Shown: positions 19,252-29,279, counted from the stretch's first letter. The stretch is 64,000 nt of DNA from Lysobacter sp. KIS68-7 (GCF_021284745.1 NZ_CP089925.1:372001-436000); one strand, 5' to 3'. The notes: generated from the letters alone by a model not told the origin. A program made the numbers and translations.

Positions 19252-20732
19252 GCGTTGCCCCCAAGCGCGCGTCGCGCGACGTCCGTGTCGTCGAAGGGAT
19301 GCTTCACGCCGTGGATTTCCTGGTAGGGCTCGTGGCCCTTTCCGGCGATGAGCACGATGTCGTTCGGGCCCGCTTCGCCGACGGCGCGCGCGATGGCGGC
19401 GCCACGGTCGCGTTCGACCGCCAGGCGTGCATCGTGGCGCATCGCATCGCTGAAGCCGGCCATGATGTCGGCCACGATCACGTCGCCGTCCTCGCCGCGC
19501 GGATTGTCGTCGGTGACGAACACGCGGTCGGCGAGGCGCTCGGCGATCGCGGCCATCTGCGGGCGCTTGCCGCGGTCGCGTTCGCCGCCGCAGCCGAACA
19601 CGCAAACGAGCTTCGCCGCGGCGTGCGCGCGCAGCGAGGACAAGGCCTGGTCCAGCGCATCCGGCGTGTGGGCGTAATCGACCACGACCAGCGGCAGCGC
19701 ATCGTGTCCGCCCAGCCGATTCATGCGGCCGTGGATCGGCTGCAGGCGAGAGAGCACGTCGGCGACGTCGGCCGACGGCACGTCGAGCGCCGTGAGCACG
19801 CCGGCGACCGCGAGCAGGTTGTCGACGTTGAAGCGACCGAGCAGCGGCGATTCCACACGATGACGCGCGCCCTCGACCACGAGGTCGAATGCGACGCCGC
19901 GGTTGTCGAGCGCGATGTGCTCGGCGCGCACGTTCGCATCGTCCACGCCCCGCGCGCTCGTCCCGATGCTGCGCAGGCTCGGGTGCAGCGCGTCGAACAG
20001 TGCGCGGCCGTAATCGTCGTCGAGGTTGATCACCGCCGAGCGCAGGCCCGGCCAACCGAACAGCTTGGCCTTCGCCGCGCCGTAGGTCGCCATGTCGCCG
20101 TGGTAATCCAGGTGATCGCGCGTGAGGTTGGTGAACACCGCGACATCGAAGTGCACGCCCGCCACGCGCTGCTGGTCGAGCGCATGCGAGCTCACTTCCA
20201 TCGCAAGCGCCTGCGCGCCTTCGTCGCGGAGTTCGGCCAGCAGCTGGTGCATCTGCAGCACCAGCGGCGTGGTGAAGCCGGTCGGCACCGCCTGGCCGTA
20301 CAGGCCCGCGCCGAGCGTGCCGATGGTGCCGGCGCGCGTGCCGAGCAGCGTCCACGCCTGCGCAATCAGCTGCACGGTCGAGGTCTTGCCGTTCGTGCCC
20401 GTCACGCCGACGGTCGTCATCGCGTGGCTGGGGTGGTCGTGGAAGTGGTCGCCGAGTTCGCCCAGGCGCGCGCGCAGGCCCGGCACGGCGATGGCATCCG
20501 CAGGCGCGGGCGCATCGATCGGCGCCGGCGGTTCGAACAGGATCGCGCGCGCACCCGCGGCCTTCGCCTTGTCGGCGAACAGCAGACCGTGCGCACCGAA
20601 TCCGGCGATGGCGACGAAGCCATCGCCCGGCTTCACCGCACGGCTGTCCATCACCAGGCCGGTGATTTCCAGTGCGGCCGGCACGGCGGCGATATCGGGC
20701 AAAAGTTCGGACAGGCGCATCGCGCGGGTCAT
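19248..20732 (-). CDS. murE: UDP-MurNAc-L-Ala-D-Glu:meso-diaminopimelate ligase
   Basis: The 494-residue Mur ligase adds the third residue of the stem peptide. The P-loop is '[16 protein letters not shown]', and '[10 protein letters not shown]' marks the C domain. The '[10 protein letters not shown]' stretch contains DNPR, the signature of meso-diaminopimelate-specific MurE, as expected for a Gram-negative. The ATG at 20732 overlaps the ftsI stop (ATGA); an alternative ATG is at 20720. Confidence 0.98.
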   Translation of the reverse strand: MTRAMRLSELLPDIAAVPAALEITGLVMDSRAVKPGDGFVAIAGFGAHGLLFADKAKAAGARAILFEPPAPIDAPAPADAIAVPGLRARLGELGDHFHDHPSHAMTTVGVTGTNGKTSTVQLIAQAWTLLGTRAGTIGTLGAGLYGQAVPTGFTTPLVLQMHQLLAELRDEGAQALAMEVSSHALDQQRVAGVHFDVAVFTNLTRDHLDYHGDMATYGAAKAKLFGWPGLRSAVINLDDDYGRALFDALHPSLRSIGTSARGVDDANVRAEHIALDNRGVAFDLVVEGARHRVESPLLGRFNVDNLLAVAGVLTALDVPSADVADVLSRLQPIHGRMNRLGGHDALPLVVVDYAHTPDALDQALSSLRAHAAAKLVCVFGCGGERDRGKRPQMAAIAERLADRVFVTDDNPRGEDGDVIVADIMAGFSDAMRHDARLAVERDRGAAIARAVGEAGPNDIVLIAGKGHEPYQEIHGVKHPFDDTDVARRALGGNA

Positions 20733-22627
20733 CGCAGCGCTCCCGTCGTCGCGGCCGGCGTCGCTGCGGCAGGCGCCGCAGCGGTCGCGCCTGCGACCTG
20801 CGTGGCGCCGACCGGCACCGCCGGCTTCGGATGGCGCTTGGCTTCCGCTGCCGCCTGCGCGGCGAGCCATGCATCGAGATCGTCCGGTGCCACGTCCATC
20901 AAACGCAGCGCACCATCCATCACGTTGTGGAAGACCGGCGCGGAGACCAGGCCGCCGACGTAGGCGAGCTCCGGCGCGGGATCGTTGATCACCACCACCA
21001 TCGAGAAGCGCGGGTTGCTCGCGGGCACCAGGCCTGCGAAGAACGCGACGTAACGACGCGCATAACCGCCCGCGCTCGCCTTGCGCGCGGTGCCGGTCTT
21101 GCCTGCGACGCGGTAACCGAGGATGCGCGCCTGCGTGGCGGTGCCGCCCGGCAACGTCACGGTTTCCATCATGCGCAGCACTTCGTTGGCGACGACCGGG
21201 TCCATCACCTGGTGGGCCTCGTTGCGTTGGCCCTTCACGAACGTCGGCGCGATCATCTTGCCGCCGTTGCCAATGGCAGCGTACGCCTGCGCGACCTGCA
21301 ACGGCGTCACGCTCAAGCCGTAACCGTAGGCCATCGTCTGCTTCGTGGTGCCGCTCCAGCGTTCGGGCGACGGGAACAAACCCGCCGCTTCGCCGGGGAA
21401 ACCGCTGTGCGTGCTCTGGCCATAGCCGAGCTTGCGCACGTAGTTGTAGAAGGTTTGATCCGACAGGCGGTGCACGATCAACGCCGCGCCGATGTTGGAG
21501 CTCTTGGTGATCACGCCCGTCGTGTCGAGCACGCCGTAGTTGTGCGTGTCGGTCGTGCGGAAGCGGCCGTTCGGGATCCAGCCCGGATTCGTGTCGAACT
21601 TCGTCTGCGGCGTGATGGCGTGCGTTTCGAGCGCGGCGGCGACGGTGATGGGCTTCATCGTCGAGCCCGGCTCGAACAGGTCCGTCACCGAGCGGTTGCG
21701 GTGCGCATCGCGGTCGCTGCCTTCCACCGCGTTCGGGTTGAACGACGGCAGGTTCACCATCGCCAGCACTTCGCCCGTCGCCACGTCGAGCACGACGGCC
21801 GAACCGCTGGTCGCGCCCTTCTCCAGCAGCGCATTGCGCAGTTCGCGATACGCCAGGAACTGGATGCGGCGGTCGATCGACAGCGTGAGGTCCTTGCCGG
21901 GTTCGGCGGCGCGCACGAGGTCGACGTTCTCGACGATGCGGCCGCGGCGATCGCGGATCACCTTCTCGGCGCCCGGTGTACCGCGCAGCCATTCGTCGAA
22001 CGCGAGCTCCAGGCCTTCCTGGCCGCGGTCGTCGATGTTGGTGAAGCCGAGCACGTGCGCGATCGCATCGCCCTGCGGATAGAAGCGACGGTATTCGCGC
22101 TGTGAGAACACGCCCGGGATTTCGAGCTTGACGATCGCCTGCGCCGCTTCCGGCATCATCCGGCGCTGCAGGTAGACGAACTCCTTGTCCGCGCGCTGCG
22201 AGAGCTTGCGCGTCAGGTGGTCGACCGGCACGCCGAGCGCATCGGCGAGTTGCGGCAAACGCTGCGGGTACTTCAGCAGGATCTGCGGATTCGCCCAGAT
22301 CGATTCGACCGGCGTGGACACCGCGAGCGGCTCGCCGTTGCGGTCGGTGATCATGCCGCGCGAGGTCGGGATCGGAATCTCGCGCAGGAAGCGCGCCGCA
22401 CCCTGCGCCTGGTAGAAATCGTTGTCGACGACCTGCAGGTCGAACGCGCGACCGAGCAGCGTCAGCGAGCACAGGCCGAGCGTGCCGGCGACGATCGCCA
22501 GGCGACCGCGCAGGTTGAATTGCGCGCGCCCGCGCGGCTTCTGCCGGCTTTCGCCCTTCTGCAGCACGCGCCCCATCAAAGCGCGAAAGCCGCCCTGGCC
22601 GGCGGCGCGCTTGTCGGAGCCTGGCAT
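20729..22627 (-). CDS. ftsI: Septal peptidoglycan transpeptidase FtsI (PBP3)
   Basis: The 632-residue class B penicillin-binding protein is anchored by one helix (about residues 41-62). After a pedestal domain, the transpeptidase domain carries SxxK at 322-325 (STMK), SSN at 376-378 and KTG at 510-512, so it is catalytically complete. It cross-links septal peptidoglycan with FtsW. It ends in an alanine-rich tail of about 40 residues. The ATG at 22627 follows ftsL by eight bases. Confidence 0.98.
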   Translation of the reverse strand: MPGSDKRAAGQGGFRALMGRVLQKGESRQKPRGRAQFNLRGRLAIVAGTLGLCSLTLLGRAFDLQVVDNDFYQAQGAARFLREIPIPTSRGMITDRNGEPLAVSTPVESIWANPQILLKYPQRLPQLADALGVPVDHLTRKLSQRADKEFVYLQRRMMPEAAQAIVKLEIPGVFSQREYRRFYPQGDAIAHVLGFTNIDDRGQEGLELAFDEWLRGTPGAEKVIRDRRGRIVENVDLVRAAEPGKDLTLSIDRRIQFLAYRELRNALLEKGATSGSAVVLDVATGEVLAMVNLPSFNPNAVEGSDRDAHRNRSVTDLFEPGSTMKPITVAAALETHAITPQTKFDTNPGWIPNGRFRTTDTHNYGVLDTTGVITKSSNIGAALIVHRLSDQTFYNYVRKLGYGQSTHSGFPGEAAGLFPSPERWSGTTKQTMAYGYGLSVTPLQVAQAYAAIGNGGKMIAPTFVKGQRNEAHQVMDPVVANEVLRMMETVTLPGGTATQARILGYRVAGKTGTARKASAGGYARRYVAFFAGLVPASNPRFSMVVVINDPAPELAYVGGLVSAPVFHNVMDGALRLMDVAPDDLDAWLAAQAAAEAKRHPKPAVPVGATQVAGATAAAPAAATPAATTGALR

Positions 22628-22635
22628 GCCGGGCC

Positions 22636-22902
22636 TCACGGTCGCACCACCACGGTTTCGTCGGCCTCGGGGAACACCATGCCGAGGCGATTGCGTGCGA
22701 CCTGGTCGATGCGATTGCTTTCGGCCCAGGTGGCCTGTTCGAGCTGCAGCCTGCCGAAGTCGATGTTGAGCTCGTCGCGTTCGCGGATGAGCGACTTGAA
22801 GGAGACGAACAGCTGGCGATGTTCGTGGCGCGCATACACCACGGCGATCGCCGAAGCGACGTTCGCCACGATCAGGAACGCGAGGAAGAGGCGCAGGCTC
22901 AC
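22636..22902 (-). CDS. ftsL: Cell division protein FtsL
   Basis: The 88-residue bitopic protein has a short N-terminus, a transmembrane helix (about residues 3-22) and a periplasmic coiled coil ('[21 protein letters not shown]') ending in '[15 protein letters not shown]', the conserved FtsL motif. It works with FtsB and FtsQ to activate FtsWI. The start is GTG at 22902, overlapping the rsmH stop (GTGA). No ATG is available at a reasonable place. Confidence 0.93.
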   Translation of the reverse strand: MSLRLFLAFLIVANVASAIAVVYARHEHRQLFVSFKSLIRERDELNIDFGRLQLEQATWAESNRIDQVARNRLGMVFPEADETVVVRP

Positions 22903-23846
22903 GTCGGCACCGCCAGTTTTTCGGCGACGCGCAGCACGGCGCTGCGCGCGCGGGGATTGGCGGCGAGTTCGGCGGCGTCGGCCTTCGTTGCATCGCCGAT
23001 GGCCAGCAGCGTCGGGATGAAATCCGGCACGACGGGCATGCGGCGATTCGTCGGCGGCGCCTTCGCGTGGCGCGCGATGTACTGCTTGACGATGCGGTCT
23101 TCCAGCGAGTGGAAGGAAATCACCGCGAGGCGGCCGCCGGGCTTGAGGCACGCGTGTGCGGCGTCGAGGCCCGCTTCGAGATCGGCGAGCTCGCGGTTGA
23201 TGAAGATGCGGATGGCCTGGAACGAACGCGTGGCCGGATGGATCTTGGAATCGCCGCGCGGCATGACCGAGGCGATGAGATCGGCGAGCTGCGCGGTGCG
23301 TTCAAGCGGTTGCGTGGCGCGGCGCGCGACGATCGTGCGCGCGATGCGGCGCGACTGGCGTTCTTCGCCGTAGGTGAACAGCACATCGGCGATCTCGCGC
23401 TCGTCGGCGCGGGCGAGCCACTGCGCGGCGCTCTCGCCGGAATCCGGATCCATGCGCATGTCGAGCGGACCGTCCTTGGCGAAGCTGAAGCCGCGCTCGG
23501 CGACGTCCAGCTGCGGCGAGGACATACCGAGGTCGAGCAGGATGCCGTCGAGGCCTTCGCGTGCGAGGTCCCAGGTGCCGAGGTCCGCGAAGCTGCCGCG
23601 GCGGATCGAGACGCGCGCATCCGCACCGAAATTGCTTTCGGCCACCGCGATCGCCTCGGGGTCCTTGTCCATCAGCAGCAATCGCCCTCCCGGGCCCAAC
23701 TGTTCGAGCACGCCGCGGGCGTGACCGCCGCGACCGAACGTGCCATCCAGGTAACGTCCCTCCCGCACCACGCGAAGGCCTTCCATGACCTGCGCGTACA
23801 AGACCGGAAGGTGGGCGGACCGGGCATCCGCGCCACCGGCGGTCAC
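22899..23846 (-). CDS. rsmH: 16S rRNA (cytosine-1402-N4)-methyltransferase RsmH
   Basis: The 315-residue SAM-dependent enzyme methylates C1402 in the ribosomal P site together with RsmI, which is encoded at 26482-27306. The SAM motif '[17 protein letters not shown]', '[14 protein letters not shown]' and '[20 protein letters not shown]' are diagnostic. The start is GTG at 23846, overlapping the mraZ stop (GTGA). Confidence 0.97.
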   Translation of the reverse strand: MTAGGADARSAHLPVLYAQVMEGLRVVREGRYLDGTFGRGGHARGVLEQLGPGGRLLLMDKDPEAIAVAESNFGADARVSIRRGSFADLGTWDLAREGLDGILLDLGMSSPQLDVAERGFSFAKDGPLDMRMDPDSGESAAQWLARADEREIADVLFTYGEERQSRRIARTIVARRATQPLERTAQLADLIASVMPRGDSKIHPATRSFQAIRIFINRELADLEAGLDAAHACLKPGGRLAVISFHSLEDRIVKQYIARHAKAPPTNRRMPVVPDFIPTLLAIGDATKADAAELAANPRARSAVLRVAEKLAVPT

Positions 23847-24289
23847 AGTTGCAAGTCGAGCGGCACGTCGCTCAGATCGGCATCCGTGAGGGTTTGCCGG
23901 ATCTGCGCCAGGTGCGCCTGCTCGCTCCACAATTCGAACTTGTCGCCCATGCCCAGCAGCACCGCCTTCTTGTCGATGCCCACCGCATTGCGATGGCTCG
24001 CCGGCAGCGAAATGCGGCCGCTGCCATCGGGTTCGACGAAGGTGGCCGCGCCGACGAGCTTCAGCTGCAGGTTGCGGCTGACGCTCTTGGTGCGCGGCAA
24101 GGCGTTGACCTGGTCGCGCACGCGCTCCCAGACCGTTTGCGGGTACAGGTAGAGGCAACCGGAGTCGAAGGGGTTGTAGGTGACGACCAGCCGGTTTCCG
24201 CTCTCGCGCGCGACCTGGTCCCGGTAACTGGTCGGAATCGCCAGCCGGCCCTTGTCGTCGATTGTGATGGCGGTCTCACCCTGGAACAT
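23843..24289 (-). CDS. mraZ: Transcriptional regulator MraZ
   Basis: The 148-residue protein has two AbrB-like swapped-hairpin domains with the DxxxR motif ('[16 protein letters not shown]' and '[16 protein letters not shown]'). MraZ rings bind tandem short repeats upstream of their own gene and repress the dcw operon. Such repeats are visible at 24332-24371. It is the first gene of the cluster. Confidence 0.98.
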   Translation of the reverse strand: MFQGETAITIDDKGRLAIPTSYRDQVARESGNRLVVTYNPFDSGCLYLYPQTVWERVRDQVNALPRTKSVSRNLQLKLVGAATFVEPDGSGRISLPASHRNAVGIDKKAVLLGMGDKFELWSEQAHLAQIRQTLTDADLSDVPLDLQL

Positions 24290-24331
24290 CGCCCTGCCCG
24301 GTTTCGCCCGTCTGTCGCGGACTGTTGATGG

Positions 24332-24371
24332 AGGAAAACCACGAATCTCCCGGTTTTCCCACGAGTCGCCA
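24332..24371 (-). promoter_or_regulatory. Probable MraZ operator: four 10-bp repeats
   Basis: Read on the minus strand from 24371, four consecutive 10-base units are TGGCGACTCG, TGGGAAAACC, GGGAGATTCG and TGGTTTTCCT. The TGG/GGG core recurs exactly every ten bases, which matches the TGGGN-N5 spacing of MraZ boxes known in E. coli. The repeats directly abut the -10 hexamer and cover the expected transcription start. Confidence 0.7.
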
Positions 24372-24399
24372 CGTTAGGCCCGGCCCACAGGGTTGTCAA
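24371..24399 (-). promoter_or_regulatory. Main dcw promoter (Pmra)
   Basis: TTGACA (24394-24399), a 17-bp spacer and TAACGT (24371-24376) on the minus strand form the strongest sigma-70-like promoter seen in the window. It lies 82 bases upstream of the mraZ start, with the MraZ-box repeats just downstream. Confidence 0.75.
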
Positions 24400-24454
24400 C
24401 AGGACTTTGGAGAACTTTTCGCTTTTCGCATCAATGGCTTGCAGCGAACTTCAG

Positions 24455-24506
24455 AGTCTTGTTCAAGACTTATCCACTAGCTGTTGAATCGTCTCAGATT
24501 GTGAGA
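24455..24506. other. Palindromes and a DnaA-box-like site between Pmra and rnpB
   Basis: AGTCTTG-TT-CAAGACT (24455-24470) is a 7-bp inverted repeat. TTATCCACT (24470-24478) differs from the DnaA box TTATCCACA at the last base. TCTCA-GATTG-TGAGA (24492-24506) is another inverted repeat. The remaining divergent region up to 24624 holds no recognised gene, and no convincing rnpB -35/-10 pair was found (CACAAT at 24612-24617 is a possible -10). Confidence 0.45.
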
Positions 24507-24624
24507 TTTCCGAGCCCGTGAAGGCCATGTGAGGCCCGGCCCTCCGGGCGCCCATCCCCGGGCGGCCGGCCGATGTTGCATCGCACCACCCCGCGACACC
24601 GCCGGCTGGTCCACAATGCGCCCC

Positions 24625-24976
24625 GGCGGAGTTGGTGGGACAGCCGCGTCGCGCGAAAGCGCGCCGAGGAAAGTCCGGGCTCCACAGGGCACGGTGCCAG
24701 GTAACGCCTGGGCGGCGCGAGCCGACGGAAAGTGCAACAGAAAGAAACCGCCGATGGCCCCTCGGGGATCAGGCAAGGGTGAAATGGTGCGGTAAGAGCG
24801 CACCGCGAGTCCGGCAACGGACCGGCACGGCAAACCCCACCGGGAGCAAGGCCAAATAGGGACCCCATGACGTTGCCCGCGTCAGGTCCGGGTAGGCCGC
24901 TCGAGCGTATCGGTGACGATGCGCCTAGAGGAATGGTTGTCTCAGACAGAACCCGGCTTATACGCCGACTCCGCCA
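24625..24976 (+). ncRNA. rnpB: RNase P RNA (bacterial class A)
   Basis: This is the catalytic RNA that matures tRNA 5' ends. The universal cores are visible: 'GAGGAAAGTCCGGGCTCC' near 24669, 'GGTAACGCC', 'CAGAAAGAAACCGCC', 'GGTAAGAGCGCACCG' and 'CAGAACCCGGCTTAT' near the 3' end. The ends were set by helix P1, where GGCGGAGT (24625-24632) pairs with ACTCCGCC (24968-24975). A terminator follows at once. The length of about 352 bases is normal for type A. Confidence 0.97.
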
Positions 24977-25010
24977 CTAAAAAGGCCCGCGCAAGCGGGC
25001 CTTTTTAGTG
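24975..25010. terminator. Bidirectional Rho-independent terminator of rnpB and the GT/MTase gene
   Basis: A perfect 16-bp stem (24975-24990 with 24995-25010) with a GCAA loop has a T5 run on the plus strand and, by symmetry, on the minus strand. It serves rnpB and the converging gene that ends at 25026. Confidence 0.9.
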
Positions 25011-25025
25011 GTGAAGCAACGAGGG

Positions 25026-26492
25026 TTACGCAACGGTGCTTTCGCGGAGGCGGTGGGCCAGGGCGCGGCCGGCTTCGCTTGTCGCGGCGAAATAGAGGGT
25101 GGTGTCGCGATATTCCATGAGGGGCACCGACTCCAGGACTTCAGGGAGCGATGCGAGCGTCGCGTGCAGCGGTTCGTGGAAATACGTGATGTGCGAGCTG
25201 ACGTGGGGATTGGCGTCGTAGCCGGCGACGAGCAGGCCGGTGCGTGCGAGCGGGGCGAGTCGTTGCAACAGCTGCGCGTAGTCCTCGCGACTGCGCTGGT
25301 GGATGAGGACGTCGAGGCAGAAGACGAAGTCGCGTGCCTGGCGGTCGTCGGCATCGAATTCCGCCGGCGTCATGAAGCGCCAGTCCGGGCGCTTCCCGCG
25401 CGCGACGCGCAGGGCTTCTGTCGCGATGTCCACGCCGGTGCCATCGGTGAAACGCAGCGTGCGCGAGACCTCCAGGTCGCCGCAGCCCCAGTCGAGCAGC
25501 GACGCCTCCGGTGCGAGCTCGGCCAGCGCGGCGAGCAGTGCGTGCTTGCGCTCCAGCACGTCGCCACGCGAGCCCAGGCCGCTGCCGAGCGCGGGATGGG
25601 CGGCATAACGGTGGTTCCAGAACGTGCGGTTGTCGAAGCCCTCGCGCTGGAAGGCATCGATCGCGGCATTTGCGCGCGCGATGGATGCGGCGGCTTCGGG
25701 CGCTGCGCGCGCGTCCAGGCGCATGTGCGGATCGAGGTGGCCGTGATGGTGCAGCAGCAGCGGTGCTTCTGCGGTCGGTGTCACGCGCATGTGCGTCGGG
25801 AAATTCCAGACGTCGGACAGCAGCTCCGCGTGCAGGCCGCTTTCGGCGAGCGCCAGGCAGAAGGCCACCTGGTCGACGTGCACGCGCCAGCGTTCGAGCA
25901 GGTCGAGTCGTTCGAGCAACCAACGGGCCCAGTGCGCCCAGCGCGGTCCCAGTGAATCGCGCAGGGCGCGCGCGTCGACGATGTACAGGCCGCCGTTGAA
26001 ATTGCCGGCCAAGGTATCGAACGGCACCAGCACGCCATTGGGATCGCGGCGCGCATTCGTGCGCACTTCCGGCAGTGGCAGGGCCGCGGCGGCGAACACG
26101 TTGCGCAACACGGGCAAGGGCGGATTGGCGGCATCCACGAGCTTGCCGGCGACAGGTGCCGCGATGCGCGCGATGGGCAGCGGCGCGGCAAATGCCATGT
26201 CGCAATCCATCAGCACCACGCACTGCGCGTCGCCGAAATCGGTTTCGACCTGGCGGATCTTGTTGCAATGCGGACTGCGCGGATCGAACTTCGCCACCGC
26301 CACCGTGCGCACGCCGCGCGCGCGGCACATCGCTTCGATGTCGGCGCGCAGCGGCGCTGCGTGGTGCACGACGATGTCGCGCGCCTCGATGCCGCCCGGG
26401 CCGAGCGCGGTCGCCAACCATGGGGTGAAGGAGGACCAGATCGACGGGACGTCGTCGAGGACGCAGGACCACGCGATTCTTTCAACTGCCAT
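25026..26492 (-). CDS. Two-domain protein: GT-A glycosyltransferase-like plus SAM methyltransferase
   Basis: The 488-residue protein is not recognised as a named gene. The N-terminal half looks like a nucleotide-sugar transferase of GT-A fold: DCD at residues 96-98 within 'VVLMDCDMAF' would be the DxD metal site, followed by 'FNGGLYIVDA' (165-174), a 'VDQVAFCLAL' helix (206-215) and 'LLLHHHGHLD' (245-254). The C-terminal half, from about residue 310, is a class I methyltransferase with motif I 'LLDWGCGDLEVS' (332-343) and 'DFVFCLDVLIHQ'. No signal peptide is seen, so it should be cytoplasmic. The ATG at 26492 overlaps the end of rsmI by 11 bases, so the two are probably co-expressed. The acceptor is unknown. 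Confidence 0.75.
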   Translation of the reverse strand: MAVERIAWSCVLDDVPSIWSSFTPWLATALGPGGIEARDIVVHHAAPLRADIEAMCRARGVRTVAVAKFDPRSPHCNKIRQVETDFGDAQCVVLMDCDMAFAAPLPIARIAAPVAGKLVDAANPPLPVLRNVFAAAALPLPEVRTNARRDPNGVLVPFDTLAGNFNGGLYIVDARALRDSLGPRWAHWARWLLERLDLLERWRVHVDQVAFCLALAESGLHAELLSDVWNFPTHMRVTPTAEAPLLLHHHGHLDPHMRLDARAAPEAAASIARANAAIDAFQREGFDNRTFWNHRYAAHPALGSGLGSRGDVLERKHALLAALAELAPEASLLDWGCGDLEVSRTLRFTDGTGVDIATEALRVARGKRPDWRFMTPAEFDADDRQARDFVFCLDVLIHQRSREDYAQLLQRLAPLARTGLLVAGYDANPHVSSHITYFHEPLHATLASLPEVLESVPLMEYRDTTLYFAATSEAGRALAHRLRESTVA

Positions 26493-27306
26493 ACAAAGCC
26501 TTGCGCGGCGCACCGCTGAGCTCGGCCGCGAGTTTCGCGGCGGTGGACGGCGGCAGGTGCTCGCCGAGTTTTGCGTACAGGCGCTTGCCTTCGGCGATGC
26601 GGGCGTCTGCGTCGTCGCCTGCGCCCTGGACGAGGACCACGAATTCGCCCTTGCGCTGGTTCGGGTCTTCGGCGACGCGGGCCTGCAGGTCCGCGAGCGT
26701 TCCGTCGAGGACGGTTTCGAAGAGCTTGGTGAGTTCGCGGGCGATCACGGCGCGGCGGTCGCCACCGAAGATCGTCGCCATGTCGGCGAGCGCTTCCTCG
26801 ATGCGGTGCGCGGATTCGTAGAAGGCGAGCGTGCGGGTTTCGGCGGCGAGCGGTGCGAGGCGCTCGCGGCGGGCGCTCGCCTTTGCCGGGAGGAAACCTT
26901 CGAAGACGAGGCGATCGCTCGGCAGGCCGGCCACGCTGAGGGCGGCGACGAAGGCACAGGCGCCAGGCACGGGGCTCACCTTCAGGCCGGCCGCGCGGGC
27001 GGCGCGCACGAGGCGGAAGCCGGGGTCGCTCACCAGCGGCGTGCCCGCATCGGACACCAGCGCGAGCGATTCACCGGCTTGCAGCCGCGCGACGAGGCGT
27101 TCGGCCAGCAGGTCTTCGTTGTGTTCGTGCAGCGCCACCAACGGCCGCTCGATGCCGTAATGCGAGAGCAGTTGGCGCGTGTGGCGCGTGTCCTCGGCGC
27201 AGATCGCATCGACGGTGCGCAGCGTTTCGAGCGCGCGCGGCGACAGGTCGCCCAGGTTTCCGATGGGCGTGGCGACGACGTGAAGGGTTCCGGGGCGAGG
27301 CTGCAT
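26482..27306 (-). CDS. rsmI: 16S rRNA (cytidine-1402-2'-O)-methyltransferase RsmI
   Basis: The 274-residue tetrapyrrole-methylase-fold enzyme adds the 2'-O-methyl at C1402. It shows 'LHVVATPIGNLGDLSPRALETL', 'AEDTRHTRQLL', 'LVSDAGTPLVSDPGF' and 'FEGFLPAKASARRERL', all characteristic. It is divergent from lpoA, as in E. coli. The chosen ATG at 27306 gives the family N-terminus, although the frame is open much further upstream. Confidence 0.97.
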   Translation of the reverse strand: MQPRPGTLHVVATPIGNLGDLSPRALETLRTVDAICAEDTRHTRQLLSHYGIERPLVALHEHNEDLLAERLVARLQAGESLALVSDAGTPLVSDPGFRLVRAARAAGLKVSPVPGACAFVAALSVAGLPSDRLVFEGFLPAKASARRERLAPLAAETRTLAFYESAHRIEEALADMATIFGGDRRAVIARELTKLFETVLDGTLADLQARVAEDPNQRKGEFVVLVQGAGDDADARIAEGKRLYAKLGEHLPPSTAAKLAAELSGAPRKALYGS

Positions 27307-27345
27307 TGGGGAAGTCCGTCGGCAACCGCGGCGACGGTCGGCAGG

Positions 27346-27355
27346 TAGAATCCTA
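27346..27355. promoter_or_regulatory. Overlapping -10-like elements between rsmI and lpoA
   Basis: TAGAAT on the plus strand (27346-27351) and TAGGAT on the minus strand (27350-27355) overlap in the 87-base divergent gap. Neither has a good -35. If both are used, lpoA and rsmI transcription would compete. Confidence 0.35.
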
Positions 27356-27393
27356 GCCGCTTCCCGCCATGCCGCGCCCGCACCGAGGACCCG

Positions 27394-28812
27394 ATGCCCG
27401 CAACCCCGCACCGCTTCGAATGGAAACGACTCCTGCGCGCGCTGCTCGTCGTCGCGCTGGCGGCCGGGATGGCCGCGTGTGCCACGGTCACCACCACGGG
27501 TCCGGCCGGTCCGTCTGAAGTGAAGCTGGATCCCGCCTTCGTGCAGGCGCGCGACCTGGCGAAGAACGAAGGCACGCTGCCCGCCGACCAGGTGGCCGCG
27601 AACCGCCGCAACATCGAACGCCTGCTCGCGGGCCTGGACAACGCCACGCTCTCGAGCAACGCCGCGGCGCTGCCCGCCGGCGATCCGCTCTACCCCTACG
27701 CCGGCCATGCGCTGCTCGCGCGCGGCCTGCCGCTTCCGCGGCCCTTCGATCGCGGCGCATGGCACTTCGACAAGCGCCCGCCCGCCGATCGCGACGGCTA
27801 TCGCCCGCCGGTGAAGCTCGCGGTGCTGCTGCCCTTGTCGGGCAGCCTCGCGCCGGCCGCCGCGCCGGTGCGCGACGGTTTCCTCACCGGTTACTACGGC
27901 GAAACGCGCGCGCGCCCGGAAGTGGCGTTCTACGACACCGCAGGCACGCCCGGCGGCGCGGTCGCCGCGTACGCCAAGGCCGTGGCGGAAGGCAACGATT
28001 TCGTCCTCGGCCCGCTGGGCCGGGATGAAGTCACGGCCGTGTTCCGCGATGCACAGCTGACGGTGCCGATGCTCGCGTTGAATCGCAGCAGCGTGGCGCC
28101 GCCGGCCGGCAGCGCGAGCTTCTCGCTGTCGCCGGAAGACGATGGCATCGCGGCCGCGGAATTCCTGCTCGCGCGCAACGCCAAGCGCGTGCTCGTGCTC
28201 ACCGGCAACGACGACGGCATGCGCCGCGCCGCCGCAGCGCTGCGCGATCGCCTGGCCGAACGCGGCGGTGCGGTCGTCGATACGCTCGACGTCGGTGCCG
28301 ATGCGCTGGCGTTCCAGCCGCGCCTGCAGGCCGCGGTGCAGAAAGCCGGCACCGTCGACGCGGTCTTCCTTGCGATGCGGGCATCGGAAGCGCGGATGGT
28401 CGCGCCGCTGCTCGGCACCGCCGGGCTCGCAGGCAAGCCGCGCGTGGCGACGTCGCAGCTGCTCACGGGCACGGGCGAAAAGCCTTCGGAAGACATGGTG
28501 CTCGACGGCATCGCCTATCCGACCGAACCCTGGACGGTGCGCGGCGTGTCCGGCCTGCCGTCCGCCAGCAGCGTCGCGTCGCGTCTGAAGTCCGCACGCG
28601 GCGGCGGCGCGCGTCTGTTCGCCTTCGGCTACGACGCGTGGCTGATCACTGCGTTCCTCGAGAAGCTCGCCCTCGACGCCAACGGCCGCATCGATGGCGC
28701 CACCGGCGTGCTGCGCCTGGATGGCTTCGGCAATGTCCTGCATACGCCCACGTGGTCGACCTTCAGCGGCGGTTCGCCCGTGCCGCTCCCGGATGCCGCC
28801 GCCGCGCGCTGA
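27394..28812 (+). CDS. lpoA: Penicillin-binding protein activator LpoA-like lipoprotein
   Basis: The 472-residue lipoprotein has its lipobox cysteine at residue 29 ('LAAGMAAC'). The C-terminal two thirds form a periplasmic-binding-protein-like fold beginning '[29 protein letters not shown]', as in LpoA, the outer-membrane activator of PBP1A. The N-terminal TPR-like part is much shorter than in E. coli LpoA. The neighbourhood rsmI-lpoA-yraN is the same as in enterobacteria. A good GAGGA precedes the ATG. Confidence 0.85.
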   Translation: MPATPHRFEWKRLLRALLVVALAAGMAACATVTTTGPAGPSEVKLDPAFVQARDLAKNEGTLPADQVAANRRNIERLLAGLDNATLSSNAAALPAGDPLYPYAGHALLARGLPLPRPFDRGAWHFDKRPPADRDGYRPPVKLAVLLPLSGSLAPAAAPVRDGFLTGYYGETRARPEVAFYDTAGTPGGAVAAYAKAVAEGNDFVLGPLGRDEVTAVFRDAQLTVPMLALNRSSVAPPAGSASFSLSPEDDGIAAAEFLLARNAKRVLVLTGNDDGMRRAAAALRDRLAERGGAVVDTLDVGADALAFQPRLQAAVQKAGTVDAVFLAMRASEARMVAPLLGTAGLAGKPRVATSQLLTGTGEKPSEDMVLDGIAYPTEPWTVRGVSGLPSASSVASRLKSARGGGARLFAFGYDAWLITAFLEKLALDANGRIDGATGVLRLDGFGNVLHTPTWSTFSGGSPVPLPDAAAAR

Positions 28813-29209
28813 CACTGCTTCCCGGCCGCGCCGATCCGCGCGCGGCCTCGATCGCCGCGCACGCGGTTTCGCCGTCGAAGCCGCCGCCCGCAGGCATCTT
28901 TTGCTTGCGGGCCTGCACGACATCGCGGCCAACGCGCAGTGCCGCTTCGGCGAACTCGACCTGGTGATGCGCGAGGGCGACTGCATCGTGTTCATCGAAG
29001 TGCGTTACCGCGGCAGCGCGGCGTTCGGCGGTGGCGCGGCGTCGGTGGACCTGCGCAAGCAAGGGCGCCTGGTGCGCGCGGCGGCGATGTTCCTCAAGCG
29101 CTTCCCTGCCCTCGCGCAGCGGCCCTGCCGTTTCGACGTCATCGAGGCCAGCGGCGATCCCGAGCATCCCGACCTGCGCTGGATCCGCGCGGCGTTCGAT
29201 GCAGGCTGA
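28793..29209 (+). CDS. yraN: YraN family endonuclease-like protein (UPF0102)
   Basis: This 138-residue small protein has the YraN/UPF0102 restriction-endonuclease-like core: '[26 protein letters not shown]' contains the E-x-D...E-V-K-like active-site arrangement, with R in place of the usual K, and '[17 protein letters not shown]' follows. The function is uncertain in all bacteria. The start is not clear: the ATG at 28793 overlaps the lpoA end by 20 bases and is the best available. Confidence 0.8.
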   Translation: MPPPRADTASRPRRSARGLDRRARGFAVEAAARRHLLLAGLHDIAANAQCRFGELDLVMREGDCIVFIEVRYRGSAAFGGGAASVDLRKQGRLVRAAAMFLKRFPALAQRPCRFDVIEASGDPEHPDLRWIRAAFDAG

Positions 29210-29279
29210 TGCGCACTTGACGCCGCCCGCCGCCGGCGTTGCGATGGGCATCGGGATCGTTCGCCCGTGCGAGGGCCGC

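Noticed and set aside
24470-24478. DnaA-like box considered as part of an origin of replication
   Set aside because: Only one imperfect box is present, with no cluster of boxes, AT-rich unwinding element, dnaA or dnaN nearby.
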